Part shown: one piece after another, positions 1-8,120 of the stretch
How positions within the stretch are numbered: position 1 is the first letter of the stretch
How the letters are laid out: the number at the start of each line of letters is the position of its first letter
Origin: Streptomyces sp. NBC_00443
GTDB lineage: Bacteria; Actinomycetota; Actinomycetes; Streptomycetales; Streptomycetaceae
Assembly (NCBI RefSeq): GCF_036014175.1
Contig: NZ_CP107917.1
Coordinates: 4,898,001-4,962,000, forward strand
Direction of reading: 5' to 3'
DNA: 64,000 nt
Notes under the pieces: model-generated
Database searches by the model: none
Seen by the model: only the letters and a program-made list of their open reading frames with translations
What the model was told of the DNA's origin: nothing
Position numbers and translations under genes: made by a program

Positions 1-116
1 ATCACGACCTCGATCATCACCTTCGCCTCGTTGCCCAGGCTGCCGAAGGGGCCCCAGTCCGGAGCGATCCCGCCGATGATGGTGTTGATATCGCCCTTAT
101 CGGCCGCAAAGAGCAT
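1..116 (-). CDS. Membrane protein, N-terminal part only (cut by window edge)
   Basis: An open frame begins with ATG at 116 and runs off the left edge, giving about 38 residues (start MLFAADKGDINTIIGG) that end in a hydrophobic stretch. A purine-rich GGGGCGG lies just upstream of the start. The sequence looks like the start of a small integral membrane protein found next to an ATP/GTP-binding protein cluster in Streptomyces; that is recalled, not computed. Too little is present to assign a function. Confidence 0.6.
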   Translation of the reverse strand, partial: MLFAADKGDINTIIGGIAPDWGPFGSLGNEAKVMIEVV

Positions 117-540
117 GTAAGTCACCGCCCCTGTTGGGTAGTTCCGCAGTCCCCTGCGGTGCGCAGAGGTCAGACCTCATTCTCGCCGACAATGGCGCTG
201 TCGTATGTCGACTCGGCGTCACTGATGGGCGGGATTCGTACGAAAACCTCGTATGGTCACTCTGTGTATCACGGCAGGTCACGCCGGGCAACGAGGCCTG
301 AGCGGAACCTGTGGTGTGGTTCCGTCGTTAGCCCTCTTCACGCCGGGTGCCGCTTCTGACGGGTGGTCGGGTGAGGGGGTCGTGCCGGGGGTTGTGCCGG
401 TGTTCTGCGGGTGAAGGTTATCGCCGATATCTGAACGCCCCTAGGCAGGGTGCCACGGCCGCCCGTGCCCGCCGGGCATGGTGACGGGCGGTCAGTTCTT
501 CGCGACGTGCGAGGTGATCAGTCGGAGGGGCTGTTTGCCC
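117..540. other. Intergenic region of about 420 bp
   Basis: No gene is supported here. It holds two small inverted repeats. One is TACGA-AAACC-TCGTA at 239-253, which could be an operator for the leftward membrane-protein gene. The other is GGAACC-N8-GGTTCC at 304-323. Open frames in this stretch are short and overlap each other on both strands with no ribosome binding site, so I treat them as chance. Confidence 0.4.
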
Positions 541-1143
541 TCAGCGGGGCCTGAGGCCGTGCAGCAGGTGGTGGACCAACCCGTCGACGCCGGCCATGGC
601 CACCTCGGGGGTCAGCATGCCGCCGGCGATGAAGGCGGCCATGCCGTGGAGGGCGGCGCCGGTGACGAGGTTGAGTTCCTCCGGGGCGCCCTCGATGATC
701 TCGCCTCGCTGCTGGGCGTCCGCGAGGACCCGTTCGAGGCTGCCGACCGTCTGCTCGACCGCGGCGGCCATCTGCTCCGAGGCGTCCGGCTCGTGCTTGC
801 GGGCGTACATCAGCTCCAGCAGCTCGGCGTTGTCGATGGCGAAGCCGAGGTAGGTCCGGGCGAGAGCGGTGAGGCGGGGTTCCAGGGGGAGTGCCGGGTC
901 GTCGGCCGCGCCCAGGGCCCGGCCGAGCCGCTCGTACCCGGCCAGCGCCAGGGCGTTGAGCAGGGCCTGCTTGTCCTTGAAGTGCCGGCCGGGGGCGGCG
1001 TGGCTGACACCGACCTCGCGGGCCAGTTCGCGGAGCGACAGGGCACCGACGCCCTTGTCGCGCAGGGTGCGCTCCGCTGCGGCGAGGAGGGCGGCGCGCA
1101 GATCTCCGTGGTGGTAGGGGCGGCTCTCGGGCATGCGCACCAT
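541..1143 (-). CDS. TetR/AcrR family transcriptional regulator
   Basis: A 200-residue protein with a TetR helix-turn-helix at about residues 14-60, ending in the recognition-helix pattern VSHAAPGRHFKDK. The C-terminal ligand domain resembles the TetR_C_13 (WHG) type. It is transcribed away from an SDR oxidoreductase, the usual arrangement for a TetR protein that represses its neighbour and itself. The shared 90-bp gap contains a GGCGCC inverted repeat and direct TTGTTGGCG repeats that overlap the SDR promoter. The ligand is unknown. Confidence 0.88.
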   Translation of the reverse strand: MVRMPESRPYHHGDLRAALLAAAERTLRDKGVGALSLRELAREVGVSHAAPGRHFKDKQALLNALALAGYERLGRALGAADDPALPLEPRLTALARTYLGFAIDNAELLELMYARKHEPDASEQMAAAVEQTVGSLERVLADAQQRGEIIEGAPEELNLVTGAALHGMAAFIAGGMLTPEVAMAGVDGLVHHLLHGLRPR

Positions 1144-1159
1144 CGTAGCTTGATGTTGT

Positions 1160-1182
1160 CGGCGCCATCTTTGTTGGCGCCG
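1160..1182. promoter_or_regulatory. Candidate TetR operator (inverted repeat)
   Basis: The arms CGGCGCCA (1160-1167) and TGGCGCCG (1175-1182) form a perfect inverted repeat with a 7-nt spacer between the divergent tetR and SDR genes. The right arm is part of a TTGTTGGCG direct repeat that recurs at about 1207-1215 inside the SDR promoter. Binding by the adjacent TetR is inferred from position only. Confidence 0.45.
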
Positions 1183-1197
1183 TCACCATTGTTGTCA

Positions 1198-1226
1198 TTG
1201 ACAGCATTGTTGGCGACGCCTACATT
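1198..1226 (+). promoter_or_regulatory. Consensus-like promoter for leaderless SDR gene
   Basis: A -35 hexamer TTGACA (1198-1203) is followed after exactly 17 nt by TACATT (1221-1226). The start codon ATG is at 1233, six bases past the -10. The transcript should therefore begin at or next to the A of the start codon and have no leader. No ribosome binding site is visible, which agrees with leaderless translation. Confidence 0.6.
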
Positions 1227-1232
1227 GAGGGT

Positions 1233-2165
1233 ATGGCTGACAAAACGAAGAAGAAGACGTGGGACGCGACCAGCCTCCCTGACCTGAGCGGCCGTACGGC
1301 CGTCGTCACCGGTGCCAACAGCGGCATCGGCCTCACCGCGGCCGACGCGCTGGCCCGATCCGGCGCGCACGTCGTGTTCGCCGTACGGGACCTCGATCGG
1401 GGCCGTGCCGCGGCCGCGACCGTGACCGGCAGTACCGAGGTGCGGCGCCTGGACCTGGCGGATCTGGCCTCCGTGCGGGAGTTCGCCGATGCGTGGCAGG
1501 GGCGGCCGCTGGATCTGCTGATCAACAACGCCGGCGTGATGATGCTGCCCCAGCAGCGGACGGCGGACGGCTTCGAGATGCAGTTCGGCACGAACCACCT
1601 GGGCCATTTCGCGCTGACGAACCTGCTTCTGCCCTACGTCACCGACCGGGTCGTGACACTGTCGTCCGGCGCCCATCGGTGGTTCGGCGCGAGGATCCGC
1701 TTCGAGGACCTGAACTGGGCGTCCGACTACGACCCGAACCGCGCTTACGCCCAGTCGAAGCTGGCGAACCTCCTGTTCACGCTGGAACTCCAGCGCCGCC
1801 TGACGGAGTCCGGTTCCCCGGTCCGCGCCCTGGCCGCCCACCCCGGCTATGCCGCCACCAACCTGCAGAGCCACGCGGGGAGTCCGCTGATGCGGGCGTT
1901 CATGAGGATCGGCAACAGGGTCTTCGCACAGGACGACAAGGCGGGCGCGCTGCCGACGCTGTACGCCGCGACCCAGGACCTCCCCGGTGCGAGCTACGTC
2001 GGACCCGACGGGCTGGGCGAGATGCGGGGTGCGCCGACGCTGGTCGGGCGGACGGCGGCGGCCAGTGACGCGGCGGCGGCGCGGCGGCTGTGGACGGTGT
2101 CGGAGGAACTGACGGGTGTGAGCCTGCAGTTGGGGGCGCTGGACCGGGTGACGGCCGAGCGCTAG
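1233..2165 (+). CDS. SDR family NAD(P)-dependent oxidoreductase
   Basis: A 310-residue short-chain dehydrogenase of the retinol dehydrogenase/WW-domain oxidoreductase-like type. Visible features are the cofactor motif TGANSGIG (residues ~28-35), the NNAG motif (~98-101), the catalytic Ser in VTLSSGAHR, and the YAQSK catalytic Tyr/Lys pair at about 172-176. The substrate is unknown. It is divergent from a TetR gene that probably controls it. Translation appears leaderless, because the ATG lies about 7 nt after a good -10. Confidence 0.9.
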   Translation: MADKTKKKTWDATSLPDLSGRTAVVTGANSGIGLTAADALARSGAHVVFAVRDLDRGRAAAATVTGSTEVRRLDLADLASVREFADAWQGRPLDLLINNAGVMMLPQQRTADGFEMQFGTNHLGHFALTNLLLPYVTDRVVTLSSGAHRWFGARIRFEDLNWASDYDPNRAYAQSKLANLLFTLELQRRLTESGSPVRALAAHPGYAATNLQSHAGSPLMRAFMRIGNRVFAQDDKAGALPTLYAATQDLPGASYVGPDGLGEMRGAPTLVGRTAAASDAAAARRLWTVSEELTGVSLQLGALDRVTAER

Positions 2166-2190
2166 GGCGCTCTCCGCCGCCCCGGCTCGG

Positions 2191-2607
2191 TCAGGACTCC
2201 GGCTGCGTCACCGTCAGAGCCCAGCGGATGTCGTCCGACGAGGCGTCGACAGCTATCACGAAGGACCCGAAGCGGACCACGCCGGGATCCATGGTCACGG
2301 AGCCCACCCCGGCCTCCCCTGCGGGACAGTCGACCGAGAACGCGGCGACCTCCGTCTCCTGCGACATCGTCACCCGCACGTCGCCGCCGCCCTCGCACGC
2401 CACCGTGAGCACGGTCGGCAACCCCTCCCACGCGCCGCCGGACACGGCGCCGCCGTCCCCCGTCTGCTCCTCCACCCACAGCAGCCCGTCCGGCCCCGGA
2501 TGGGGCAGCAGGACATCGGCCGACGCGGCGGCAGGGCCCGCCGCCACGCCGGTCAGCGCACAGGCCACGAAGGCCGTCGCGGCCAGGGCACGGCTGGCTC
2601 GTCTCAT
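2191..2607 (-). CDS. Small secreted protein of unknown function
   Basis: A 138-residue protein with a typical signal peptide: Arg-rich start MRRASRAL, then a hydrophobic stretch, and a likely cleavage after AAAS or ASA near residue 28-30. The mature part is small, acidic and rich in Val/Gly, with two cysteines that could form a disulfide. It converges on the SDR gene with a 25-bp gap. I recognise no enzymatic motif. The domain resembles generic beta-rich Streptomyces secreted proteins. Confidence 0.65.
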   Translation of the reverse strand: MRRASRALAATAFVACALTGVAAGPAAASADVLLPHPGPDGLLWVEEQTGDGGAVSGGAWEGLPTVLTVACEGGGDVRVTMSQETEVAAFSVDCPAGEAGVGSVTMDPGVVRFGSFVIAVDASSDDIRWALTVTQPES

Positions 2608-2700
2608 GATCGTTCCCCTTGAAGTCGCTTACGAAGCCGGTCAGTTGCTTGTTCATCGCTCGTTCGGGGCTCAGTCTGCCGTGCCGGATGACCTTGTGCC

Positions 2701-2716
2701 TGAGTATGTGTACTCA
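2701..2716. promoter_or_regulatory. Palindrome upstream of the PIG-L gene
   Basis: The arms TGAGTA and TACTCA flank TGTG, forming a perfect inverted repeat 32 bp before the deacetylase start and about 95 bp before the divergent secreted-protein start. It could be an operator or overlap a -10 element. Which protein binds it is not known. Confidence 0.3.
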
Positions 2717-2747
2717 GGGGTAGGCCGTACGCGGAGGTGGTCGGACG

Positions 2748-3502
2748 ATGTCGTTGCCGAGCCTGCTCGGGGTGTTCGGGCACCCGGACGACGAGGCCCT
2801 GTTCGCGGGCGGAGTCCTCGCCCGGCATGCGGCCGCCGGTGCGCGTACCGCCGTGGTGACGGCGACCTGGACCCGGCAGACCCGGCGCGGCGCCGAACTC
2901 GCCGAGGCGCTGCGGACTCTCGGTGCGGGTGAGCCGCGGATGCTCGGCTATGCCGACGCCGGGGTGCCGGACTCCGCCCCCGGTCGCCCGCGGCTGTGCG
3001 AGGCACCGCTCGACGAGTCGGTGGGGCGGCTGGTCGCCCACATCCGGCAGTTCCGGCCGCGGATCGTGCTCACCCATGACGCGTACGGCGGCCTGACCGG
3101 GCACCCCGACCATGTGCACACCCACCGCTTGACCACCCTCGCGGTCCAGGAGGCCGGCCTCGAACGGCTCCACCCGGACGCCGGCCCTGGCAGCCGAGCG
3201 CCCTCTACCTGGCCACCCATCCGCACTCGGCGCTCCCCGCCCTGGAGGAACTGGCCCGTGCCGGCAAGGGGATGAACACCGTGCCGGACGACCGGATCAC
3301 CGCGACCGTCGATGTGCGCCCCTGGCTGGACCGTAAGTGGGCGGCCGTACTGGCGCATCGCACCGAGGTGGAGCGAGGGGCGGTACCCGGGTTGCTGGCC
3401 GGCTTCCCGGCGGCCGTACGCGAGCGGATCCTGGCGACCGAGTGGTACATCCGGCAGGATCCGGTCTCCCACGCGTCGGGCCGGACGGAACTGACCGCGT
3501 GA
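2748..3502 (+). pseudogene. PIG-L family deacetylase, interrupted by a -1 frameshift
   Basis: The N-terminal half carries the metal-binding HPDDE motif at residues ~11-15 and a second HPDH at ~118-121, both characteristic of the PIG-L/LmbE de-N-acetylase family (MshB and Mca relatives). At 3185-3187 the frame is lost. Adding one C to that CCC run restores reading into the downstream frame (PWQPSALYLATHPHSALPAL and onward) to the stop at 3502, giving a protein of about 250 residues. This is a genuine frameshift mutation or a missed base in sequencing. The substrate is probably an N-acetylglucosamine-containing or mycothiol-type compound (inference). Confidence 0.8.
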
Positions 3503-3505
3503 CAA

Positions 3506-3853
3506 CTACTCGGCGGACACGGCGTCCCGGATCGTCTGGGCGGTGGTCTTCGGGTCGTAGTCGTCGGAGACGCCCTCGACCAGGATGATGTCGCCCTCGA
3601 TGTGCCGGGAGCGCAGAGGTGCGATCTCGCGGTAGGCCGGCGAGTCCCACCAGGACCGCGCCTCTGCGATCCCCGGGAAGCCGATCATCACGACGTGTCC
3701 GGGCCAGCTGCCCTCCTTCACCTCGTGCTGCGTGCCATGGACGAGGAAGCGGCCGCCGTACGGTTCGAAGGTGGCCGGGAGGCGCTCGATGTACTCCGCG
3801 ATCTCCGGGTGCGGGGCGGCTTCCTGCAGGTGAGCAATGGCGTAGGCGGGCAT
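3506..3853 (-). CDS. DUF1330 domain protein
   Basis: A 115-residue cytoplasmic protein that fits the whole DUF1330 family (dimeric alpha-beta barrel/ferredoxin-like fold). It has the typical run Y-I-E-R-L-P-A-T-F-E-P-Y-G-G-R-F-L in the first third and S-P-A-Y-R-E-I-A-P-L-R further on. Family members are uncharacterised. It converges on the PIG-L gene with only 3 bp between stops. Confidence 0.85.
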   Translation of the reverse strand: MPAYAIAHLQEAAPHPEIAEYIERLPATFEPYGGRFLVHGTQHEVKEGSWPGHVVMIGFPGIAEARSWWDSPAYREIAPLRSRHIEGDIILVEGVSDDYDPKTTAQTIRDAVSAE

Positions 3854-3918
3854 GGTGTCCTTCCCTTCGGTCGGGCTCCCTCTGGTGTCGATGCTGGCAC
3901 GCGGGTCGCGGGGGATCG

Positions 3919-3935
3919 ATTACCGCTCAGGTAAT
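3919..3935. promoter_or_regulatory. Inverted repeat between divergent DUF1330 and NlpC/P60 genes
   Basis: The arms ATTACC and GGTAAT are separated by GCTCA. The repeat sits 66 bp from the DUF1330 start and about 70-90 bp from the cell-wall enzyme start. A regulatory role is a guess based on its symmetry and location. Confidence 0.25.
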
Positions 3936-4007
3936 GCCGGTCATGGCTGCATCGGTTGCCGCGGATTCGCAGTGGGAAGCTCATAGACTGGCGCGGGCGG
4001 AATCCCG

Positions 4008-5030
4008 GTGGGCGAGGGGCGGTTGACGGTGCGTAAGGCATGGATCGTGGCGGGCGCCGCACTCGCGGCGGGGCTCAGCTTCGTGATGCTGCTCGTCGTC
4101 GGGGTCTACATCGTCGCCGGGAACCTCGCCGGCGGAGTCGGCGGAGCCTCCAAAGCGCTGGCCAAGGGGGCCGTGCCGGCCGCCTACTCGGCGCTCGTGC
4201 AGAAGTGGGGCAACCTGTGCCCCGCCATCAACCCCGCGCTGCTCGCCGCCCAGCTGTACCAGGAGAGCGGGTTCAACCCGAAGGCGCAGAGCGCGGCTGC
4301 GGCGCAGGGCATCGCGCAGTTCATCCCCGGGACCTGGGCCACGCACGGGATGGACGGCGACGGGGACGGCGACCGCGACGTATGGGATCCGAACGATGCC
4401 ATTCCGTCGGCCGCGTCGTACGACTGCAAGCTCGCCTCCTACGTGAAGGGCGTACCCGGCGACCCGACGAAGAACATGCTGGCGTCCTACAACGCGGGGG
4501 CGTACGCGGTCATCAAGTACAAGGGTGTCCCGCCGTACAAGGAGACCCAGAACTACGTCAAGACGATCACGACGCTTCAGCAGAGCTTCGCCGCGCCCGT
4601 CAGCCGTGTCGATCCCAGCAAGCAGGCCGCCGGTGCCATCTACTACGCCCAGAAGAAGCTCGGCACGCTCTACCTCTGGGGTGGTGACGGTACTGCCGAG
4701 GACAACGGGCGGTTCGACTGCTCGGGGCTGACGAAGGCCGCGTACGACAGCGTCGGGATAGCGCTGCCGCGCGTCGCCAACGACCAGTGGAACGCGGGGC
4801 CGCATCCGGCCAGGGAGGAACTGCTGCCGGGAGACCTGGTGTTCTTCTCGGACGACCTCACCAACTCCCGGGCCATCCGGCATGTGGGTATTTATGTCGG
4901 TGGCGGGTACATGATCGACGCGCCGAGAACGGGTGCTGTGATCCGGTTCGACCCGATCGACACCCCGGACTACTTCGGGGCGACGCGAGTGACGGAAGAT
5001 GGCGCGAAAGCGCTGCCCACGACCGTGTAG
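4008..5030 (+). CDS. Bifunctional lytic transglycosylase / NlpC-P60 peptidoglycan hydrolase
   Basis: A 340-residue membrane-anchored or exported enzyme. A hydrophobic helix at about residues 12-36 is followed by an SLT-type goose-lysozyme-like domain (~60-190; catalytic Glu in QESGFNPKA, plus AQGIAQFIPGTW and the Asn-Ala-Gly of YNAGAYAVI). A C-terminal NlpC/P60 endopeptidase domain follows (~210-330; catalytic Cys in DCSGL, His in HVGIYVG). The two domains cleave the glycan and peptide parts of the wall. The same architecture occurs in conjugation and ICE proteins, and this gene may go with the membrane-protein cluster at the left edge. The start may instead be GTG 4029, which is 10 nt after GAGGGG. 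Confidence 0.9.
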   Translation: MGEGRLTVRKAWIVAGAALAAGLSFVMLLVVGVYIVAGNLAGGVGGASKALAKGAVPAAYSALVQKWGNLCPAINPALLAAQLYQESGFNPKAQSAAAAQGIAQFIPGTWATHGMDGDGDGDRDVWDPNDAIPSAASYDCKLASYVKGVPGDPTKNMLASYNAGAYAVIKYKGVPPYKETQNYVKTITTLQQSFAAPVSRVDPSKQAAGAIYYAQKKLGTLYLWGGDGTAEDNGRFDCSGLTKAAYDSVGIALPRVANDQWNAGPHPAREELLPGDLVFFSDDLTNSRAIRHVGIYVGGGYMIDAPRTGAVIRFDPIDTPDYFGATRVTEDGAKALPTTV

Positions 5031-5227
5031 ACGGAGCGTGAACCCACCCCCTGAGCTGCGGCGATGGGTCTCTCTTCGATAACGTCTGCGTGATCATTCA
5101 GTGGAGTGTGGAACGTATCAACAGGGGTCGTGCGTTCCTGGTGTCGTAGCCGGATCCACAACCACGGGGGTGGGCGGAGCGGCGCACGCACGATGCGCCG
5201 GAGAGACGACGAAGGGGCCGCGGCATC

Positions 5228-5938
5228 ATGGCTGGACTCGCAGAATCCGGGTCGAACCCCGACGTCGACCTGCTCTTCGACATCAATGGCCTGGCCAAGG
5301 ATGCCCCGCGCTGGTTCGACCGGGTCATGGAGTACGTCGGTGAGTACGGGCTGGTGCTCGCCATGGTGCTGCTCGTGGTGTGGTGCTGGTGGTCGGTGCG
5401 GCGCCGCGGTGACGAGGACGCCGCCTCGTCCGTCGCCGCGCTCGTGTGGGCGCCGCTGGCTGCCGGGATCGCGGTGCTGGTGAACGTGCCCATACGGGGG
5501 TTCGTCGAGCGGCCCCGGCCGTTCCGTGATCATCAGGGGCTCGAGGTCCTGGTGAGCGGCAAGACCGACTACTCCTTCGTGAGCGACCACGCGACGATCG
5601 CCATGGCGCTGGGAGTCGGGCTGTTCGTCGCCAACCGGAAGTTCGGCCTTGCCGGGATCGCCCTTGCTCTCCTCGAAGGCTTCTGCCGGGTCTACATGGG
5701 CGTGCACTACCCGACCGACGTCATCGGCGGCTTCGCCCTCGGCACCGCCGTCGCCCTCCTGCTGTCACCGCTGGCCATGGCCCTGCTGACACCTCTGATG
5801 TCCGCCGTCGAACGGTCGCCGAGGGGCGGCCGGCTGATCAAGGCGCGGGAGCATGCCCGGGCGGGCGGGCAGGGAGCGGTGATTCCGGGGGCCCGTACGG
5901 AGACGGCGGGAGCTGCGGAGCGGGATCTCGCGGCCTAG
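5228..5938 (+). CDS. PAP2 superfamily membrane phosphatase
   Basis: A 236-residue protein with about five transmembrane helices. The three PAP2 phosphatase motifs are recognisable: ERPRPF (variant of KxxxxxxRP, ~96-101), FVSDHAT (variant PSGH, ~119-125) and RVYMGVHYPTDVIGG (~157-171, catalytic His and Asp). Such enzymes act on undecaprenyl pyrophosphate or other lipid phosphates at the outer face of the membrane. Its position next to a peptidoglycan hydrolase fits a role in wall-lipid recycling, but the substrate is not proven. Residues after about 190 form a basic cytoplasmic tail. Confidence 0.88.
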   Translation: MAGLAESGSNPDVDLLFDINGLAKDAPRWFDRVMEYVGEYGLVLAMVLLVVWCWWSVRRRGDEDAASSVAALVWAPLAAGIAVLVNVPIRGFVERPRPFRDHQGLEVLVSGKTDYSFVSDHATIAMALGVGLFVANRKFGLAGIALALLEGFCRVYMGVHYPTDVIGGFALGTAVALLLSPLAMALLTPLMSAVERSPRGGRLIKAREHARAGGQGAVIPGARTETAGAAERDLAA

Positions 5939-5983
5939 CTGTCACCGGCCCGTCCGGCGCTGATCCGGGCCCCGGCCGCAGGG

Positions 5984-7585
5984 CTAAAGCGCCTGTGGAT
6001 ACGCGAAGAAGCCCTGCGGGTCGTACTGCCTCTTCAGCTTTGTCAGGCGGGTCGCCGCGTCGCCGTAGTACGCCTTGCGCCAGTTCCGCAGGGTCGGGTC
6101 GGAGTAGTTCTGGTAGGCGGCGCCCGAGGCGTGGGGGCGCATGGTGTCGTGGGCCGTGGTCAGCCAGGCCTGGGCCGTGGTGCCCGTCGTGCCGGCGCGC
6201 CAGGAGGCGAGGTACTGGGCCAGCATGCGGGAGCGGCGGTGCACGAAGGCCGTCGCGGTGGGGGAGACGCGGTTGACGGCTCCGCCGAGGGCCGTGAAGG
6301 CGATGCTGCCGGAGCCGCCGCGCACCGACTGCATCTGCTTCAGCAGCGTCTGGATGCCCGCCGCGGAGAGCGAACGGTCGAAGAAGTCCGACTTCGCCGC
6401 ATACGTCTCCCGGCCGAGGGCGCCCTGCGGGGAGCGACCCGGAGTGGAGCCGGGGAGGTGGCACTGCGCGTCCGTGGAGAAGGACGAGCAGCCCGCGTAC
6501 AGCTCCATCGACTCCTCGTACGAGCGACGCTTGAGGGAGACGCTCCTCGCGGGGCCGGGGCCGCCGGGGCGGTCGGCGAGGCGGTCCACCGCGTTCTGGA
6601 GTTCGCGGTACGTGCCCAGGGAGAACGCGGCGACGGAGATGGTGGGGGAGCCGCCGGCGTGGTTCGCGAGGTGCAGGGACGACCAGATCTCGTCGGGCTG
6701 GGCCGGGCCCCACTCCTGCCAGGCCTTGATCAGCGCGGCCGCCTTCGACCAGGGCCAGGTCATGTATGCCGTGACGGCCTGGGGGGCGGGGTGGGTCCTG
6801 AAGTGAAGTTCCGTCACCACGCCGAAGTTGCCGTTGCCGGCGCCGCGCAGGGCCCAGAAGAGGTCCTTGTTGGTGGTGGCGTTGGCGGTGAGCTGCTTGC
6901 CGTCGGCGGTTATCAGGGTGGCCTGGGTGAGGCTGTCGCAGGTCAGGCCGTAGGCGCGGGACGTGACGCCGTGGCCGCCGCCGAGGGTGAGGCCGGATAC
7001 GCCGACGGTGGGACAGGAACCGGCGGGGATCGTGACGCCCTTGGCGGCGAGGGCTCGGTAGACGTCGATGAGCTTGGAACCGGCGCCGACCACCGCGGTG
7101 TTGCCGCTGGCTCGGATGCGGTTCAGCTTGGAGACGTCGAGGATCAGGCGGTTGTTGCCGGAGGACCAACCGCCGTAGGAATGGCCGCCGTTGCGTATGG
7201 CGACGTGGAGGTTGTGGGCTCGGGCGTAGGCGAGGGTGGTGCGGATGTCGTCGGGGTGGGAGACGTAGGCGACTGCGGCGGGCTTCAGGGTGTCGAAGCG
7301 GGTGTTGTAGAGCTGGTGGGCGGCTTTCCAGGAGGCGTCGCCGGGGCGTATGAGGGGGCCGTCCAGGTCTTGGGCGAGGGCGGTCCAGTTGGCGGCGGCG
7401 GATTTGCTGGTGGCGGTGGCTTGGGTGCGGGTGCCGGCGCCGGTGCCCGTGCTGCTCGTGGCTGTGCCGGCTGTTTCTGCGCCGGTGCCGCTGCCGCTGC
7501 CGCTGCCCGAGCTGCTGTTGCAGGCGGTTGCCGTCAGGGCGGTTACGGCTGCTGCTGTGCCGCCGATGAAGGTGCGCCGTTCCAT
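5984..7585 (-). CDS. Secreted FAD-binding oxidoreductase (BBE-like, Tat signal)
   Basis: The protein of about 533 residues starts at ATG 7585 with MERRTFIGGTAA, a twin-arginine signal, and reaches TATAC at ~21, a weak lipobox. A Ser/Gly/Thr linker precedes the FAD_binding_4 domain, which contains RNGGHSYGGWSSG with the His that can carry covalent FAD. The C-terminus has the berberine-bridge signature (YQNYSDPTLRNWRKAYYG). Family members oxidise sugars, alcohols or alkaloid-like substrates; the substrate here is unknown. An upstream frame adds 24 residues, but the Tat motif favours the later start. Confidence 0.88.
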   Translation of the reverse strand: MERRTFIGGTAAAVTALTATACNSSSGSGSGSGTGAETAGTATSSTGTGAGTRTQATATSKSAAANWTALAQDLDGPLIRPGDASWKAAHQLYNTRFDTLKPAAVAYVSHPDDIRTTLAYARAHNLHVAIRNGGHSYGGWSSGNNRLILDVSKLNRIRASGNTAVVGAGSKLIDVYRALAAKGVTIPAGSCPTVGVSGLTLGGGHGVTSRAYGLTCDSLTQATLITADGKQLTANATTNKDLFWALRGAGNGNFGVVTELHFRTHPAPQAVTAYMTWPWSKAAALIKAWQEWGPAQPDEIWSSLHLANHAGGSPTISVAAFSLGTYRELQNAVDRLADRPGGPGPARSVSLKRRSYEESMELYAGCSSFSTDAQCHLPGSTPGRSPQGALGRETYAAKSDFFDRSLSAAGIQTLLKQMQSVRGGSGSIAFTALGGAVNRVSPTATAFVHRRSRMLAQYLASWRAGTTGTTAQAWLTTAHDTMRPHASGAAYQNYSDPTLRNWRKAYYGDAATRLTKLKRQYDPQGFFAYPQAL

Positions 7586-7680
7586 GTCGCCTCCTGGGGG
7601 TTCGTGGAACGAGACGAGGTGGTGGCGGGCGGGGTTCCATGGGGTGGGGGATGACATGGGTGGTGGCCGGGTGTTTTCTC

Positions 7681-7777
7681 GCCCCCGCCGCCCCTACCCG
7701 TCCCGTCCCTGGGGGCTGCGCCCCAGACCCCCGCTTCGGCCTGAACGGCCTCGTCCTCAAACGCCGGACGGGCTGAA
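7681..7777. repeat. Dispersed intergenic GC-rich repeat, copy 1
   Basis: This block combines GGGGGCTGCGCCCC with CCCCCGCTTCGGCCTGAACG and GGCCTCGTCCTCAAA followed by GACGGGCTG. The same modules recur at 11545-11659 and, in shorter form, at 41529-41590. The GGGGGC/GCCCC hairpin suggests a terminator-like element. It lies upstream of the oxidase and downstream of the small CxC protein gene. Confidence 0.7.
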
Positions 7778-7815
7778 ATGCCTCGACCTGGCGTTCGTTC
7801 GTAACCCGCGCTCCC

Positions 7816-8028
7816 TCAACCCCCCACATGCCCCTCCGCATCCGCCCGGGCCAGGCTGCGGGCCCGTCTCGCGGGGCCGCGCCAGCCGCAGGTGCAGCGG
7901 GCTGTGCAGAAGTGGCCCTTCTCCACTGTTGTCGTGCGGTGGTTCGGAGGGTCGTCGGGAATTTCGGGAGACGTCGGTTCGTCCTTGCGCGCCACGGCGA
8001 CAACGTTACCCAGGGCAAGTAGACGCAA
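7816..8028 (-). CDS. Small Cys-rich protein, conserved in Streptomyces (unknown)
   Basis: A 70-residue protein. After a variable N-terminus it has C-T-A-R-C-T-C-G-W-R-G and the basic run P-A-R-R-A-R-S-L-A-R-A-D-A-E-G-H. The three cysteines plus a C-terminal His could bind a metal. I recall similar short Streptomyces proteins with this CTCGW core but no known function. The start is uncertain because the first 15 residues contain several possible starts. Confidence 0.55.
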   Translation of the reverse strand: MRLLALGNVVAVARKDEPTSPEIPDDPPNHRTTTVEKGHFCTARCTCGWRGPARRARSLARADAEGHVGG

Positions 8029-8120
8029 CGCCTCCGCGTGCGTGACGAGGGCACCTACCCGTCGTTATCCGGAACGACAGGGGGCCCGTGACGGACGTAC
8101 CGGCTGGGGGTAGGCAGGCG

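Noticed and set aside
5110..5136. GGAAC...GTT resembling an ECF sigma promoter before the PAP2 gene
   Set aside because: The spacing (19 nt) does not fit the SigE or SigR consensus, so I did not list it.
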